Origin: an uncultured Thiohalocapsa sp.
GTDB taxonomy: Bacteria > Pseudomonadota > Gammaproteobacteria > Chromatiales > Chromatiaceae
NCBI RefSeq assembly: GCF_913063425.1
Contig: NZ_CAJXYK010000006.1
Coordinates: forward strand, 116,375-180,374
Length of the DNA stretch: 64,000 nt
Reading direction: 5' to 3'
Under the pieces are notes generated by a model. That model was given only the letters and a program-made list of their open reading frames with translations, did no database searches and was not told where the DNA came from. Positions 1-8,502 of this stretch are shown here, piece after piece (within the stretch, counting starts at the first letter, position 1; each line of letters starts with the position of its first letter). Position numbers and translations under genes: made by a program.

Positions 1-776
1 ACCAGCGCCCGCACCGGTGCCGGCGCCGGATCGAAGCCCACCGCCCGCAGCATGGGCGCGTCCAGCAGCGAATGGATGACGGGTGCACCGAGCGGCCACA
101 AGGCTCGGGGCAGGAACCAGCCCAGCATCAGATTCCGCGTCGCCGTCGCCAGCGCATGATTGTGCTCGCTGCAGCGGAAATTCGCCTGCTCGAAGTCGAT
201 GTTGAACCGCTCCAGCTCGGCGTAGTCGTCCGGGATATTACGGATGCCCATGCGCGCGCCGATGCGCCGCCAGACGTGGAAGGTCGCAAGCCGCTCGCCC
301 TCGGTCATGCGGCGCCAGCCGAAGCGTTGGTTCCACCGAATCGGCTCGAAGACAAAGGTCGTCAGCGTATAGAGATACTCGTCCCGGGGGATGGCATAGC
401 GCCCGTGCTGCTGATTCATGCGCTTGAGCGCCGCCCGTCCGCGGGGATGATCCACGCCGTTCTCCTGGATCTCCGCCAGGATCAGCGCCGTATCGTCATA
501 GCGCTTCTGGGTGCGGCGGATCAGCTCGCCCGTCTCCACCAGGAGCGGCGTCCCCTTGGCGACACCGAAGGTGCGCAGCAGCGCCAGCTCCAGCGCCCGG
601 GTGGTGTCCCAGGGGAACTCGCAGCTCGCCAGCAGGAAGCCGATCTGCTCGCAGTCCCGCTCCGGGTCCAGGGTGGCGATGTAGCGGGCGCGGGCAAAGC
701 GGTCCCGCGGTGCCAGGATCTCCGGCGGGATCAGGGTCTGGAGCCAGGGCGGGTCGGAATTCCGCTGTGAGGACAT
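1..776 (-). CDS. MpaB/DUF2236-family oxygenase-like protein (3' end cut by window edge)
   Basis: The frame is open from an ATG at 776 down to base 1 without a stop, giving at least 258 residues, so the C-terminus lies outside the window. The central part carries the pattern I associate with the DUF2236 (MpaB / latex-clearing-protein-like) family: RDEYLYTLTTFVFEP, RFGWRRMTEGERLATFHVWRR cut in two blocks (RFGWRRMTEGE, ATFHVWRR) and a later FDPAP segment. Family members are haem-dependent or putative oxygenases acting on hydrophobic substrates; the substrate here is unknown. It lies 54 bp downstream of, and on the same strand as, a coiled-coil gene. No signal peptide is evident. The family assignment is from memory of its motifs. 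Confidence 0.7.
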   Translation of the reverse strand, partial: MSSQRNSDPPWLQTLIPPEILAPRDRFARARYIATLDPERDCEQIGFLLASCEFPWDTTRALELALLRTFGVAKGTPLLVETGELIRRTQKRYDDTALILAEIQENGVDHPRGRAALKRMNQQHGRYAIPRDEYLYTLTTFVFEPIRWNQRFGWRRMTEGERLATFHVWRRIGARMGIRNIPDDYAELERFNIDFEQANFRCSEHNHALATATRNLMLGWFLPRALWPLGAPVIHSLLDAPMLRAVGFDPAPAPVRAL

Positions 777-830
777 CGGCAGCACGACGCTTGCAGCGCG
801 TCGCGGGGTGATGCGGGCGACGACGCCCGT

Positions 831-1301
831 TTACCAGAGCTTGACCGCGGCGACGATCAGGGCGCCGACGGTGCTGATGAAACCGATCAGCCACAGGAAG
901 TGGCGGTCGTGGCGGCGGATCATTTCATCGAAGCGGGCATCCACCTGCTGGAAGCGCTTGTCCATCTGCTCGAAGCGCTTGTCGACCTGCTCGAAGCGCT
1001 TGTCCACCTGCTCGAAGCGCTTGTCCACCTGCTCGAAGCGCGCCAGCATGTCTTGTCGCAGTTCCTGGTGGCGTAGCTCAGCCAGCTCGAAACGCTTGTC
1101 CACCTGCGCAAAACGCTCGTCCATGCGCGCAAAACCTTCACGCATCAGCTCCCGCTGGTGCCTGAGCTCCTCCTCCACCCGCACCATCCGCTCGCGCAGC
1201 TCGATCTCGTAGACCGCGGGCGGCTTGCCGAGACTCTGCTCGGCCAGCCAATCGGCCATGTTGGCCTTGATGAAGTCGATGTCTTCCTTGGTCAGCGTCA
1301 T
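831..1301 (-). CDS. Membrane-anchored heptad-repeat coiled-coil protein, copy A
   Basis: 156 aa from the ATG at 1301; a start 13 codons upstream is possible, but MTLTKEDIDFIKANMADW aligns with the starts of two other copies in the window. The layout is an N-terminal conserved block (about 1-50), a long coiled coil with RFEQVDK-type heptads (about 75-125) encoded by 21-bp tandem DNA repeats, and one C-terminal hydrophobic segment (LWLIGFISTVGALIVAAVKLW region), which predicts a C-tail-anchored membrane protein. Function is unknown. Copies B (9999-10511) and C (44232-44699) are paralogues, and A and B are close at DNA level. It follows the secretion-like operon on the same strand, 141 bp after its last gene. 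Confidence 0.75.
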   Translation of the reverse strand: MTLTKEDIDFIKANMADWLAEQSLGKPPAVYEIELRERMVRVEEELRHQRELMREGFARMDERFAQVDKRFELAELRHQELRQDMLARFEQVDKRFEQVDKRFEQVDKRFEQMDKRFQQVDARFDEMIRRHDRHFLWLIGFISTVGALIVAAVKLW

Positions 1302-1442
1302 TGTTGCGGCGTTCGGCAGCTTACCCGTCGTTGTGGCCAAGTCTAACAGGGGACCGGTACATCACATGGGGCGCGGCCGCCGGCCGCACGGCGCCGCGGC
1401 CGGCAACACGGGGGCAGAGGTGCGCGGGCGCGGACGCCGCGC

Positions 1443-2366
1443 TCAACCGCCCGCCTCGCCCACGCCTTCCAGCTCCAATGTGCACTCCAGCCCGGCCGGA
1501 ATGCCGTGATCGGGATTCGCCACCTCCACGCGCACGCCGAAGGTACCGCTGGCGGCGTCGATGACCTGCTCGACGATGGTGACCTCGGCGTCGATGACCT
1601 GCCCCTGCGCCCCGTGCAGCAGCACGCGCGCCGGCATGCCCGCCGTCACCTGCCCATGCACGGCCCCCGGCAGCACGGCCTCCACGTTCAGCGGGTCCAG
1701 CTGTGCGATGCGCAAAATGGGCTGCGCCTGGGCGAACTCGCCGGGGTTCAGGAAGCGCCGGACCACCACGCCGTCGATGGGGCTGCGCAGCACCCGCTGC
1801 TCCAGCAGCGCGCGGCTGCGGGCCAGCTCCAGCTCCGCCAGGCGCTGCTGCTCGCGCTCCGCCTCCAGCTCCAGACGCGCCAGCTCCACGGCGGAGGCCA
1901 GCTCGTCCAGCTCGTCCGGCGAGACGAACTTCTGCGAGGACAGCTTCACCGCCCGCTCGTGCTTCTCCTGGTTGCGGGCGAGGCTCACCTCCCGGGCACG
2001 CACCGTGGAGCGCATGTCCGCCCGCGCCTCGGCCTGGGCCACCATGGCCTGCTCGATGGCGGACTCCAGCCGCGCCACCACCTCGCCGGCCTGCACGAAG
2101 TCACCCTTCTGCACCTCGACGCTGTCCAGCACACCTTCCACGGCGGTGCTGAGCTCCACCACCACGTGCGGCTCCACCAGGCAAGGGTAGCCCGCCGCCG
2201 GCAAGGCCGCCGGGACCAATGCCAGCAGCGCGCCCAGCAAGGTGCTCGCCAACAGCCCCGCTGGTAAGCCGGGCCAAGTCCGGGCGCGACGACGCTCGCC
2301 GACGCCGGCGCTACCCGCCGGGGAGCAGGTGGATGCGCCGGAGTCGTTGCAGGTACAGAGCATCAT
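1443..2366 (-). CDS. Periplasmic adaptor (HlyD/RND membrane-fusion family)
   Basis: 307 aa. A hydrophobic N-terminal segment (about 33-60) acts as signal or anchor. It is followed by half of a barrel-sandwich hybrid domain (AVEGVLDSVEVQKGDFVQAG), a charged helical hairpin (about 105-185), the second half (LRSPIDGVVVRRFLNPGEFAQ) and a beta-barrel (NVEAVLPGAVHG onward). These are membrane-fusion features of efflux or type I export adaptors that bridge inner and outer membrane. It is the last gene of the five-gene operon, 15 bp after the SecA-like gene, so it is probably the third adaptor of that machine. The start could also be the second Met. No ribosome-binding site stands out. Confidence 0.85.
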   Translation of the reverse strand: MMLCTCNDSGASTCSPAGSAGVGERRRARTWPGLPAGLLASTLLGALLALVPAALPAAGYPCLVEPHVVVELSTAVEGVLDSVEVQKGDFVQAGEVVARLESAIEQAMVAQAEARADMRSTVRAREVSLARNQEKHERAVKLSSQKFVSPDELDELASAVELARLELEAEREQQRLAELELARSRALLEQRVLRSPIDGVVVRRFLNPGEFAQAQPILRIAQLDPLNVEAVLPGAVHGQVTAGMPARVLLHGAQGQVIDAEVTIVEQVIDAASGTFGVRVEVANPDHGIPAGLECTLELEGVGEAGG

Positions 2367-2381
2367 AGTGTCAGCTTCGAG

Positions 2382-4370
2382 TCACTGGCTCGGCCCGGAG
2401 AAGGCCATGCTGTCCGCCAGGCGCTCGTCCTGCTTCAGCAGGCGCTTGCGCAGGCGGCGGTTGCGCGCCTCCGCCCGGCGCTGGGCGGCGCGCAGCAGAG
2501 GCGCGGCGAGCCGTGCCCCGCCCGGCAGGCGCACCCAGAGCCGCAGCAGCGCCCGCGCCGCAGCGGAGAGATTGGTCGCAATGAGCTCATCGTCCAGGGC
2601 CAGAAAGGCGGCATGATCGCCCGGGTCGCCCTGGCGCGCACAGCGGCCATAGAGCTGGCGGTCGATGCGGCGGGCGTCGTGCAGCTCCGTGGCCAGCACC
2701 TGCAGCCCGCCCCGGTCCGCGACGCCGTCGGCCAGCCGGATGTCGGTGCCGCGCCCGGCCATGTTGGTGGCAACGGTCACCACGCCGCGGCCGCCGGCGC
2801 CGGCGATGACCTCGGCCTCCGCTGCATCCTGACTCGCGCTCAGCACCTGGTGGTCGATGCCGCGCGCCGTCAGCGCCGCACTGGCCCGGTCCGCGGCGGC
2901 CACGGTGCGGGTCCCCACCAGCACCGGCCGGCCGCTGCGCTGAACGGCCGCCACATGCTCTGCAACCGCCGCCCACTTGGCGTCGGCGTCCGCGAAGACC
3001 CGGGTCGGCAGGCGCCGACGCCGGCTCGGGCGGTTGGTGGGCACCCGCACGACGTCCAGGCCATAGACCGCGTGCAGCTCCGCCGCCAGCTCGCGGGCGG
3101 TGCCGGTCATGCCGCAGAGGTGCAGGTAGCGCCGAAAGAAATCCTGATAGCTGGTGCGCGCCAGGGCCTGGCGCTGACCGGTCACCGGCACGTCTTCCTT
3201 GACCTCCACCATCTGGTGCAGTCCCTGCTCCCAGGCGCGGTCCTCCAGCACCCGGCCGGTGTACTCGTCGACGATCTGGATCTTGTCGTCCCGCACCAGG
3301 TAATGCACGTCGCGCTGATACAGGTGCAGCGCACCGAGCGCCTGAGCCACCAGCTCCTCGCGCCGCCGCGGCCCGCGCCAGGGGCCGTCCAGGTCCTGCG
3401 CGAGGTCCGCCAGGCGCTCGCGGCCGACGTCCGTGAGCTCGATGCGCCGCTCCTGCGGAATGCGGCGAAAGTCCCGCTCCGGTGCCAGCGCCCGGCCGAG
3501 CGCCACGGCCTGGGCAAACAGGCCGTCGGCATCGCCGCCGGCAGCGGACGCGGAGATGATGAGCGGCGTGCGCGCCTCGTCCAGCAGCACGGAGTCGGCC
3601 TCATCGACGATGGCGAAGCAAAGCCCGCGCAGCAGCAGCCCCGCCAGCGCCGGGTCCGTCCCCGCGAGGCGCGCCAGGGAGACGCCGAGGCGGCGCCGGC
3701 GCCGGCCCAGGGTGACCCGGTCGCGCAGAAAGTCGAACGCGAGCTCCTTGTTGGAGGCATAGACCACCTCGCAGCCATAGGCCGCGCGGCGCTCGGCGGG
3801 CGCCATACCGTGCAGCGGATTGCCGACCCTGAGGCCCAGCGCCCGGTACAAGGGCGACAGGGTGCGTGCGTCGCGCTCGGCCAGGTAGTCGTTGGCGGTA
3901 ATGACGTGCGCCGGCAGGCCTGCGAGTGCCGCGGCGCTCGCCGCCAGCGCCGCCGTGAGCGTCTTGCCCTCGCCCGTGTCCATCTCGGCAATGCGCCCGT
4001 GCAGCAGCACCCAGGCGCCCATGAGCTGGACGTCGTAGTGGCGCTGGCCCAGGGTGCGCGTGGCGGCCTCGCGCACCAGCGCAAACAGCTCCGCCACGGG
4101 CTCCATCGCGAAGCCCCGGGCCCGCAGCCGGGCACCCAGCGCCTGAGCCCGCCGGCGCAGCGCGTCATCGGATGCCGCCGCCGCTGAGGCGGCGTGGGCG
4201 GCGGCGCGGCGCACGATGGGCCGATAGCGGGCACTCGACCCCGCCAGCGGGCGCTTGAGCCGCCCCGCCAGCGCCCGCGCCGGGGCCTCGTACCAGGGCT
4301 CCCGGTGCAGGCGCCGCTCGGGATAAACCACGCCCGCGTCCGCGGCAAGTGACAAGACATGGGAGGTCAT
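2382..4370 (-). CDS. Short SecA-like translocase ATPase
   Basis: 662 aa, against about 900 for housekeeping SecA. ATPase motifs are intact: Walker A MDTGEGKT (131-138), DEAD-like VDEADSVLLDEARTPLI (from 255), GMTGTA (420-425) and TVATNMAGRGTDI (532-544). The usual QLRGRAGRQGDPG motif is altered to QLYGRCARQGDPG. The protein ends soon after the helical scaffold (RNRRLRKRLLKQDE), so the helical wing and C-terminal zinc-binding linker are missing. The preprotein cross-linking region appears present. In the operon it sits 27 bp after a PqqD-M50-HlyD gene and 15 bp before an adaptor, implying an accessory SecA for a specific cargo rather than general Sec export. Confidence 0.88.
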   Translation of the reverse strand: MTSHVLSLAADAGVVYPERRLHREPWYEAPARALAGRLKRPLAGSSARYRPIVRRAAAHAASAAAASDDALRRRAQALGARLRARGFAMEPVAELFALVREAATRTLGQRHYDVQLMGAWVLLHGRIAEMDTGEGKTLTAALAASAAALAGLPAHVITANDYLAERDARTLSPLYRALGLRVGNPLHGMAPAERRAAYGCEVVYASNKELAFDFLRDRVTLGRRRRRLGVSLARLAGTDPALAGLLLRGLCFAIVDEADSVLLDEARTPLIISASAAGGDADGLFAQAVALGRALAPERDFRRIPQERRIELTDVGRERLADLAQDLDGPWRGPRRREELVAQALGALHLYQRDVHYLVRDDKIQIVDEYTGRVLEDRAWEQGLHQMVEVKEDVPVTGQRQALARTSYQDFFRRYLHLCGMTGTARELAAELHAVYGLDVVRVPTNRPSRRRRLPTRVFADADAKWAAVAEHVAAVQRSGRPVLVGTRTVAAADRASAALTARGIDHQVLSASQDAAEAEVIAGAGGRGVVTVATNMAGRGTDIRLADGVADRGGLQVLATELHDARRIDRQLYGRCARQGDPGDHAAFLALDDELIATNLSAAARALLRLWVRLPGGARLAAPLLRAAQRRAEARNRRLRKRLLKQDERLADSMAFSGPSQ

Positions 4371-4397
4371 GGGCTGCCCGTCTCCATGATGGCCCGC

Positions 4398-6545
4398 TCA
4401 CAGGGCGAAATGGCGTAGGAAGAGCCGCTGCAGCCAGCGGTACAGCGTCCAGCCCACGGGCTCCCAGCCATGGTCGAAGCGCACATGCACGCGCTCGCCG
4501 ATCTGCGCAGCCAGTGCGGCGCCGGCGGCCACCAGGTCGAACTGGAAGACCTTCTCCAGGGCCTGCGCGCCCTCGGTGGCCGTGGGGTCCACCGGGATAC
4601 GCCCGCCGCCGGTGCTGCCGAGCGCCGGGCTCGGCAGCTCAAGGCTTGCGCTCGGCACCTCGCCGTTGAGCTGCGCCGGCACCGCGCGGTGCGGGTCCTG
4701 GGCGCTGCGCAGGTGCACGCGGCGGGTTCGGTTGCGCACCAGGTCCACCTCGTCCTGGGTCACCACGGCGCGCACCAAAGTCTCAGCATCGTCGGTAACA
4801 TAGCCCAAAAGCTCGCCCTGGCGCACATAGCGGTCCGGCAGGTCACGGGCGTCCGGCAGCACCAGGGTCCCGGTCCGCGGCGCGCGTACTTGCAGATCCG
4901 CCAGCTGCTCACGCTTGCGGGCAATGCGGGCGTCCAGGTTGTCGAGCTGCTCCTGCACGATCTGGGCGCGGGTGCGGTCCTCGCGCCGGACCAGGTCGTA
5001 GCGGGCCTCCAGCGCTGCGCGCTCGCCCTGAAGCACCCGGAGCTCCGGCTCCAGCAGCGGGTCGTTCAGGGTCACCAGCAGCTCCCCGAGTGTCACCGCG
5101 GCGCCGTTGGCGGCCCTGATCTGGTCCACGAAGCCCGCCGCCCGCGCCCGCACCTGGGTGCCCTCCGGCGCCCAGACCACCCCCTCGGCCACCGTTGCCA
5201 GCGGCACCGGCACCGCGAAGAGCAGCACCAGCACCCCAGCCAACAGCAGCCCGGTGACGCCGAGCGCCCGTGGCCGGCGGCGCCCAAGCTCGGGGCTGTT
5301 GAGCAGGTAGTGCGCACCTTTGAGCGTCGGCATCACGAACAGGCTGAAGGCGGCCCAGAGGGCCAGCAGCACACCGATGAAGAAGAACTGCCCGGCGACG
5401 AACACCACAATGGCCGCGAAGATGACCATGCGGTAGACGAAGGACGCCGGCGCATAGAGCAGGAACCAGCGTGCCTCGCCGGGGGCGCTCGCCGGACTTT
5501 CCAGCTCCTTGAGCCCGAACCAGTGCCGCTTGACGAGGTAGAACACATAGCGGTTGGCGCGGCTCGCCAGGTTCGGGATCTCCAGCAGGTCCGCCAGGAT
5601 GTAATAGGCATCGAAGCGCAGCAGCGGATTGCCGTTGAAGAGCAGCGTCGACACGCCGGCGATGATCATGACGTTGTAGGCCAGCGCCTTCACCAGCCCC
5701 GGCTCCACCGCGAGCCAGACGAAGAGCGCCAGCGCCGCCAGCAAGACCTCCACCACCATGCCCATGGCACCGACGAGGGCACGCTGGTACTTGTCGCGGA
5801 AGGCCGTGGCGCTGGAGGCGTCCACATAGGGCACCGGCATGAACACCAGGAACATGATGCCGATCTGGTGCACCTCGCCGCCCCAGTGCTTGACGGCATA
5901 GCCGTGCCCCAGCTCGTGCAGGGCCTTCACCACCGGGAAGGCGAGCCACATGAGCAGCAGATTCTGCGGCGCCAGCAGCCGGCCCGAGACATCGGCGGCC
6001 AGCGCCTCCCAGTGCATGGCCGCCAGCACCACGGCCGTGCCCACCACCGTGAGCCAGAGCAGGAGGCCGAGCCAGCCGAACAGCGGGCGCACCAGCCAGG
6101 CGGTGGCGGCGAGGAAGCGCTCCGGGTCCACCAACGGCACCCGCACGGCGAGCGGCGACTTGAGCTGCTGCTGCCACTTGCGCCGGCGCTCGCGGTCGAA
6201 GCGGCGCACCCGCTCCTCGGTGTCGGCGTTGATGTCCGTCTGCAGCACATCGGCGGCGTGCAGCTGGTGCAGGAGCCGCAGGGTCTCGCCCTGGGTGGGC
6301 ACGTCATCGCCCAGCTCCCGCGCGGCCAGCTCCCAGATGCGCCCCAGCGAGCGGCGGCCGTCCATGAGCCCGATGAGGCGGTGCGCGACGGCGGAGAAGC
6401 GGTGATAGCGCCCGGTGCCCGCGTCCTGGATGACATACCAGCGCTGGCCGCGGTAGTGGTGGCGGTGCAGCTGCACGTGCGGGCGCAGCCTGGGGCGCAG
6501 ATCGGCGACCCGGTACCACTGGGGGTCTAGGAGCGGCTCGGGCAT
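4398..6545 (-). CDS. PqqD-like / M50 metalloprotease / HlyD hybrid membrane protein
   Basis: 715 aa. Residues 1-105 resemble a PqqD-like peptide-recognition domain (FSAVAHRLIGLMDGRRSL). A polytopic M50 region follows, with HELGH at 210-214, PVPYVD at about 237-242 and the downstream LLRFDAYYILADLLEIPNL signature. After more membrane helices, residues about 465-690 form a HlyD-like barrel-sandwich and hairpin (VVWAPEGTQVRARAAGFVDQ; LQVRAPRTGTLVLPD). The zinc ligands look complete, so proteolysis is plausible. The PqqD domain suggests recognition of a leader or substrate. It lies 33 bp after the GAF-HlyD gene and 27 bp before the SecA-like gene, so translation is probably linked. The PqqD call is from fold-like pattern only. 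Confidence 0.82.
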   Translation of the reverse strand: MPEPLLDPQWYRVADLRPRLRPHVQLHRHHYRGQRWYVIQDAGTGRYHRFSAVAHRLIGLMDGRRSLGRIWELAARELGDDVPTQGETLRLLHQLHAADVLQTDINADTEERVRRFDRERRRKWQQQLKSPLAVRVPLVDPERFLAATAWLVRPLFGWLGLLLWLTVVGTAVVLAAMHWEALAADVSGRLLAPQNLLLMWLAFPVVKALHELGHGYAVKHWGGEVHQIGIMFLVFMPVPYVDASSATAFRDKYQRALVGAMGMVVEVLLAALALFVWLAVEPGLVKALAYNVMIIAGVSTLLFNGNPLLRFDAYYILADLLEIPNLASRANRYVFYLVKRHWFGLKELESPASAPGEARWFLLYAPASFVYRMVIFAAIVVFVAGQFFFIGVLLALWAAFSLFVMPTLKGAHYLLNSPELGRRRPRALGVTGLLLAGVLVLLFAVPVPLATVAEGVVWAPEGTQVRARAAGFVDQIRAANGAAVTLGELLVTLNDPLLEPELRVLQGERAALEARYDLVRREDRTRAQIVQEQLDNLDARIARKREQLADLQVRAPRTGTLVLPDARDLPDRYVRQGELLGYVTDDAETLVRAVVTQDEVDLVRNRTRRVHLRSAQDPHRAVPAQLNGEVPSASLELPSPALGSTGGGRIPVDPTATEGAQALEKVFQFDLVAAGAALAAQIGERVHVRFDHGWEPVGWTLYRWLQRLFLRHFAL

Positions 6546-6578
6546 GCTGCTCGCTGGCGTCCGCTGAGGTGGCGGCGT

Positions 6579-8432
6579 TCAGGGCCACCAGGCCCAGAGC
6601 TTGAGCCGCGCCCAGTCCAGAAAGCCGCGGGTCCAGATCCAGATGAGCCGGCGCTCGCCGATGTCGATCTTGCCGACACCCTCCATGCCCGGGCGCAGGC
6701 GCTTCGGCGTCTCGGTGAGCCGCGCCTCCACCGCGAAGCTGTTCTGTCCGTCCACCACCGTGGCCACCGGGGTGATGAGCGTAACCTCCATGGGCAGGCG
6801 CTGCTCCGGCAGCGCCGCCAGCACCAGGGTGCCGGTCTGGCCCACGGCGAGGTCGTCGATGTCGCCCTCGGCGACCGCGAGCTGGACGCGGTAGGCATCC
6901 GCCGGGGCCACCTCGAACAGCACCTCACCCTGCTGCACCGGCGCGCCCAGGGACTGGCTGAGATCCCCCGAGACCAGAATGCCGTCGAAGGGTGCCGTCA
7001 GGCGCGTTCGCGCCAGCTGCTCGTCGATGAGGGCGAGCTGGGCTTCGGCCTGCTCGATCTGGGCGGTCAGGATGCGCACCCGGGCGCGGTCGCCCTCCGC
7101 TGCGGCCTGGCGGCGCTCGCGCCGGTACTGGGCCTGCTCGGTGGACAGGCGCACCTGCTCCAGCTTCAGGTCCCGGTCGTCCAGGGTCGCCAGCAGCTCG
7201 CCGGCGGCCACCTGCTCGCCGGCGCGGGCCTCGGCAGTCTCGATGTAGCCGGCGAAGGGCGCCACCAGGGCGCGCAGCTCGCCGCCCTCCAGGGTCGCAT
7301 CGGCGCTGACGCGATACTGGCCCTTGGCAAAGACGAAAAAGGCCACCAACGCGACAATCCCGAGCACCGCGAGCTTGCGCCCCAGGTGCTTCGGCCCGAA
7401 CAGGCGCTTGAGCTGATCGCTGGCGGACTGGCCGATCTTGGTCGCGATCCAGCGCTCTTCCTCACGCTTGCAGAGCAGCAGGGGCGCGGCCAGCTCCCCC
7501 GCGGTGGCGGCGAGGTCGGCGTCCAGATCAGACAGCCGCCGGCCCGCCGGGCGCTCCAGGGTCAGGGCCGCCGCCCAGTCGCCGTGGGCGCGCAGCGGCA
7601 GGGTGCAGATCTCCGGCGCCCCCTGCTGCTGCGCGAGGGCCTGGTGGGCGGCCATCACCACCAGCTCGTCGGTGCTCGGATAGGCGAGCCGGGTCTGCTG
7701 GTCCACGGCCTCGTCCATGGCGGCCTCGATGAGCCGGATCAGGTTCATCTGCCGGCCGAAGCTTGCGCTGTGGGAGACCGCCTGCACCCGCAGCTGCCGG
7801 CCCCGCCGCAGGCCCAAGCTCACCCGGTCGCAGTCGAGCCGCGTGGCCAGCTCCGAGACCAGCGCCGAGGCCGCGGCCTGGAAGCGGTCTTCTTCCACCA
7901 CCGCCGCCACCAGATCCAGCACCGAGAACACCCGGCGGTTGGCGGCGGCGGCGGATTCGCGCTCGCGCCGGTGCAGCTCCAGCTCCATGCCCGCCGCCCC
8001 CCAGTGGATCTGCCGCAGCGCCTGCTGCACCGCGGCCTCGCCCGCCGCCGCCAGCTCCACCACCAGGGCCCCGTGCAGGGCTTCGCCCACCACCAGCGGA
8101 TAGGTGAGATGAAACAGGCCCGCGTCGCCGGGGCGTGGCAGGGCCAGGCCGCGGCGCTCGCGCAGGGTGCGCTCAGCGGCGGGGGAGAGTGCCGTCACGT
8201 CCCGCTGCGGGTCGGGCCAGACGGCGGCGGGCGTGTAGGGTCCGCGCTCCGCCTCACCAAGCAGCAGCAGCGCCGACCGGGCACCGGCCAGCTGGCCACA
8301 GAGCAGGGACAGCCAAAGCGCCGGGAAGCGACTGCTGCCGGGGGCGCCGGCGAAATCGGCCCAGGCGGCGGCGGGCGTTGCAGCCGCGTCGGCTGCGGCC
8401 CCGGCGGCCGTGTCGAGGGAGGCGATGCTCAT
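6579..8432 (-). CDS. GAF-like / HlyD hybrid inner-membrane adaptor
   Basis: 617 aa. The first 330 residues are cytoplasmic in character, and residues about 165-325 look like a GAF-type sensor domain (VFSVLDLVAAVVEEDRFQ, CDRVSLGLRRG). One membrane span (about 353-369, KLAVLGIVALVAFFVFA) leads to a periplasmic HlyD-type region: APFAGYIETAEARAGEQV, a coiled-coil hairpin (about 425-475) and TRLTAPFDGILVSGDLSQ. Hybrid adaptors of this kind could couple cytoplasmic sensing to export. It is 70 bp after the SapC gene and 33 bp before the M50 hybrid. The GAF label is tentative, as no ligand-binding residues can be identified by eye; the HlyD part is secure. Confidence 0.83.
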   Translation of the reverse strand: MSIASLDTAAGAAADAAATPAAAWADFAGAPGSSRFPALWLSLLCGQLAGARSALLLLGEAERGPYTPAAVWPDPQRDVTALSPAAERTLRERRGLALPRPGDAGLFHLTYPLVVGEALHGALVVELAAAGEAAVQQALRQIHWGAAGMELELHRRERESAAAANRRVFSVLDLVAAVVEEDRFQAAASALVSELATRLDCDRVSLGLRRGRQLRVQAVSHSASFGRQMNLIRLIEAAMDEAVDQQTRLAYPSTDELVVMAAHQALAQQQGAPEICTLPLRAHGDWAAALTLERPAGRRLSDLDADLAATAGELAAPLLLCKREEERWIATKIGQSASDQLKRLFGPKHLGRKLAVLGIVALVAFFVFAKGQYRVSADATLEGGELRALVAPFAGYIETAEARAGEQVAAGELLATLDDRDLKLEQVRLSTEQAQYRRERRQAAAEGDRARVRILTAQIEQAEAQLALIDEQLARTRLTAPFDGILVSGDLSQSLGAPVQQGEVLFEVAPADAYRVQLAVAEGDIDDLAVGQTGTLVLAALPEQRLPMEVTLITPVATVVDGQNSFAVEARLTETPKRLRPGMEGVGKIDIGERRLIWIWTRGFLDWARLKLWAWWP

Positions 8433-8502
8433 GCACCCGACCCGGGCTCAACGCGCAGCCGGGGCTGATGCCGCCGATACGGACCGGGGCAGCCCCTGCG
8501 CA

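Noticed and set aside
2613..6530. Long plus-strand open frames opposite the SecA-like and M50 hybrid genes
   Set aside because: Antisense shadows; the minus-strand frames carry complete family motifs.
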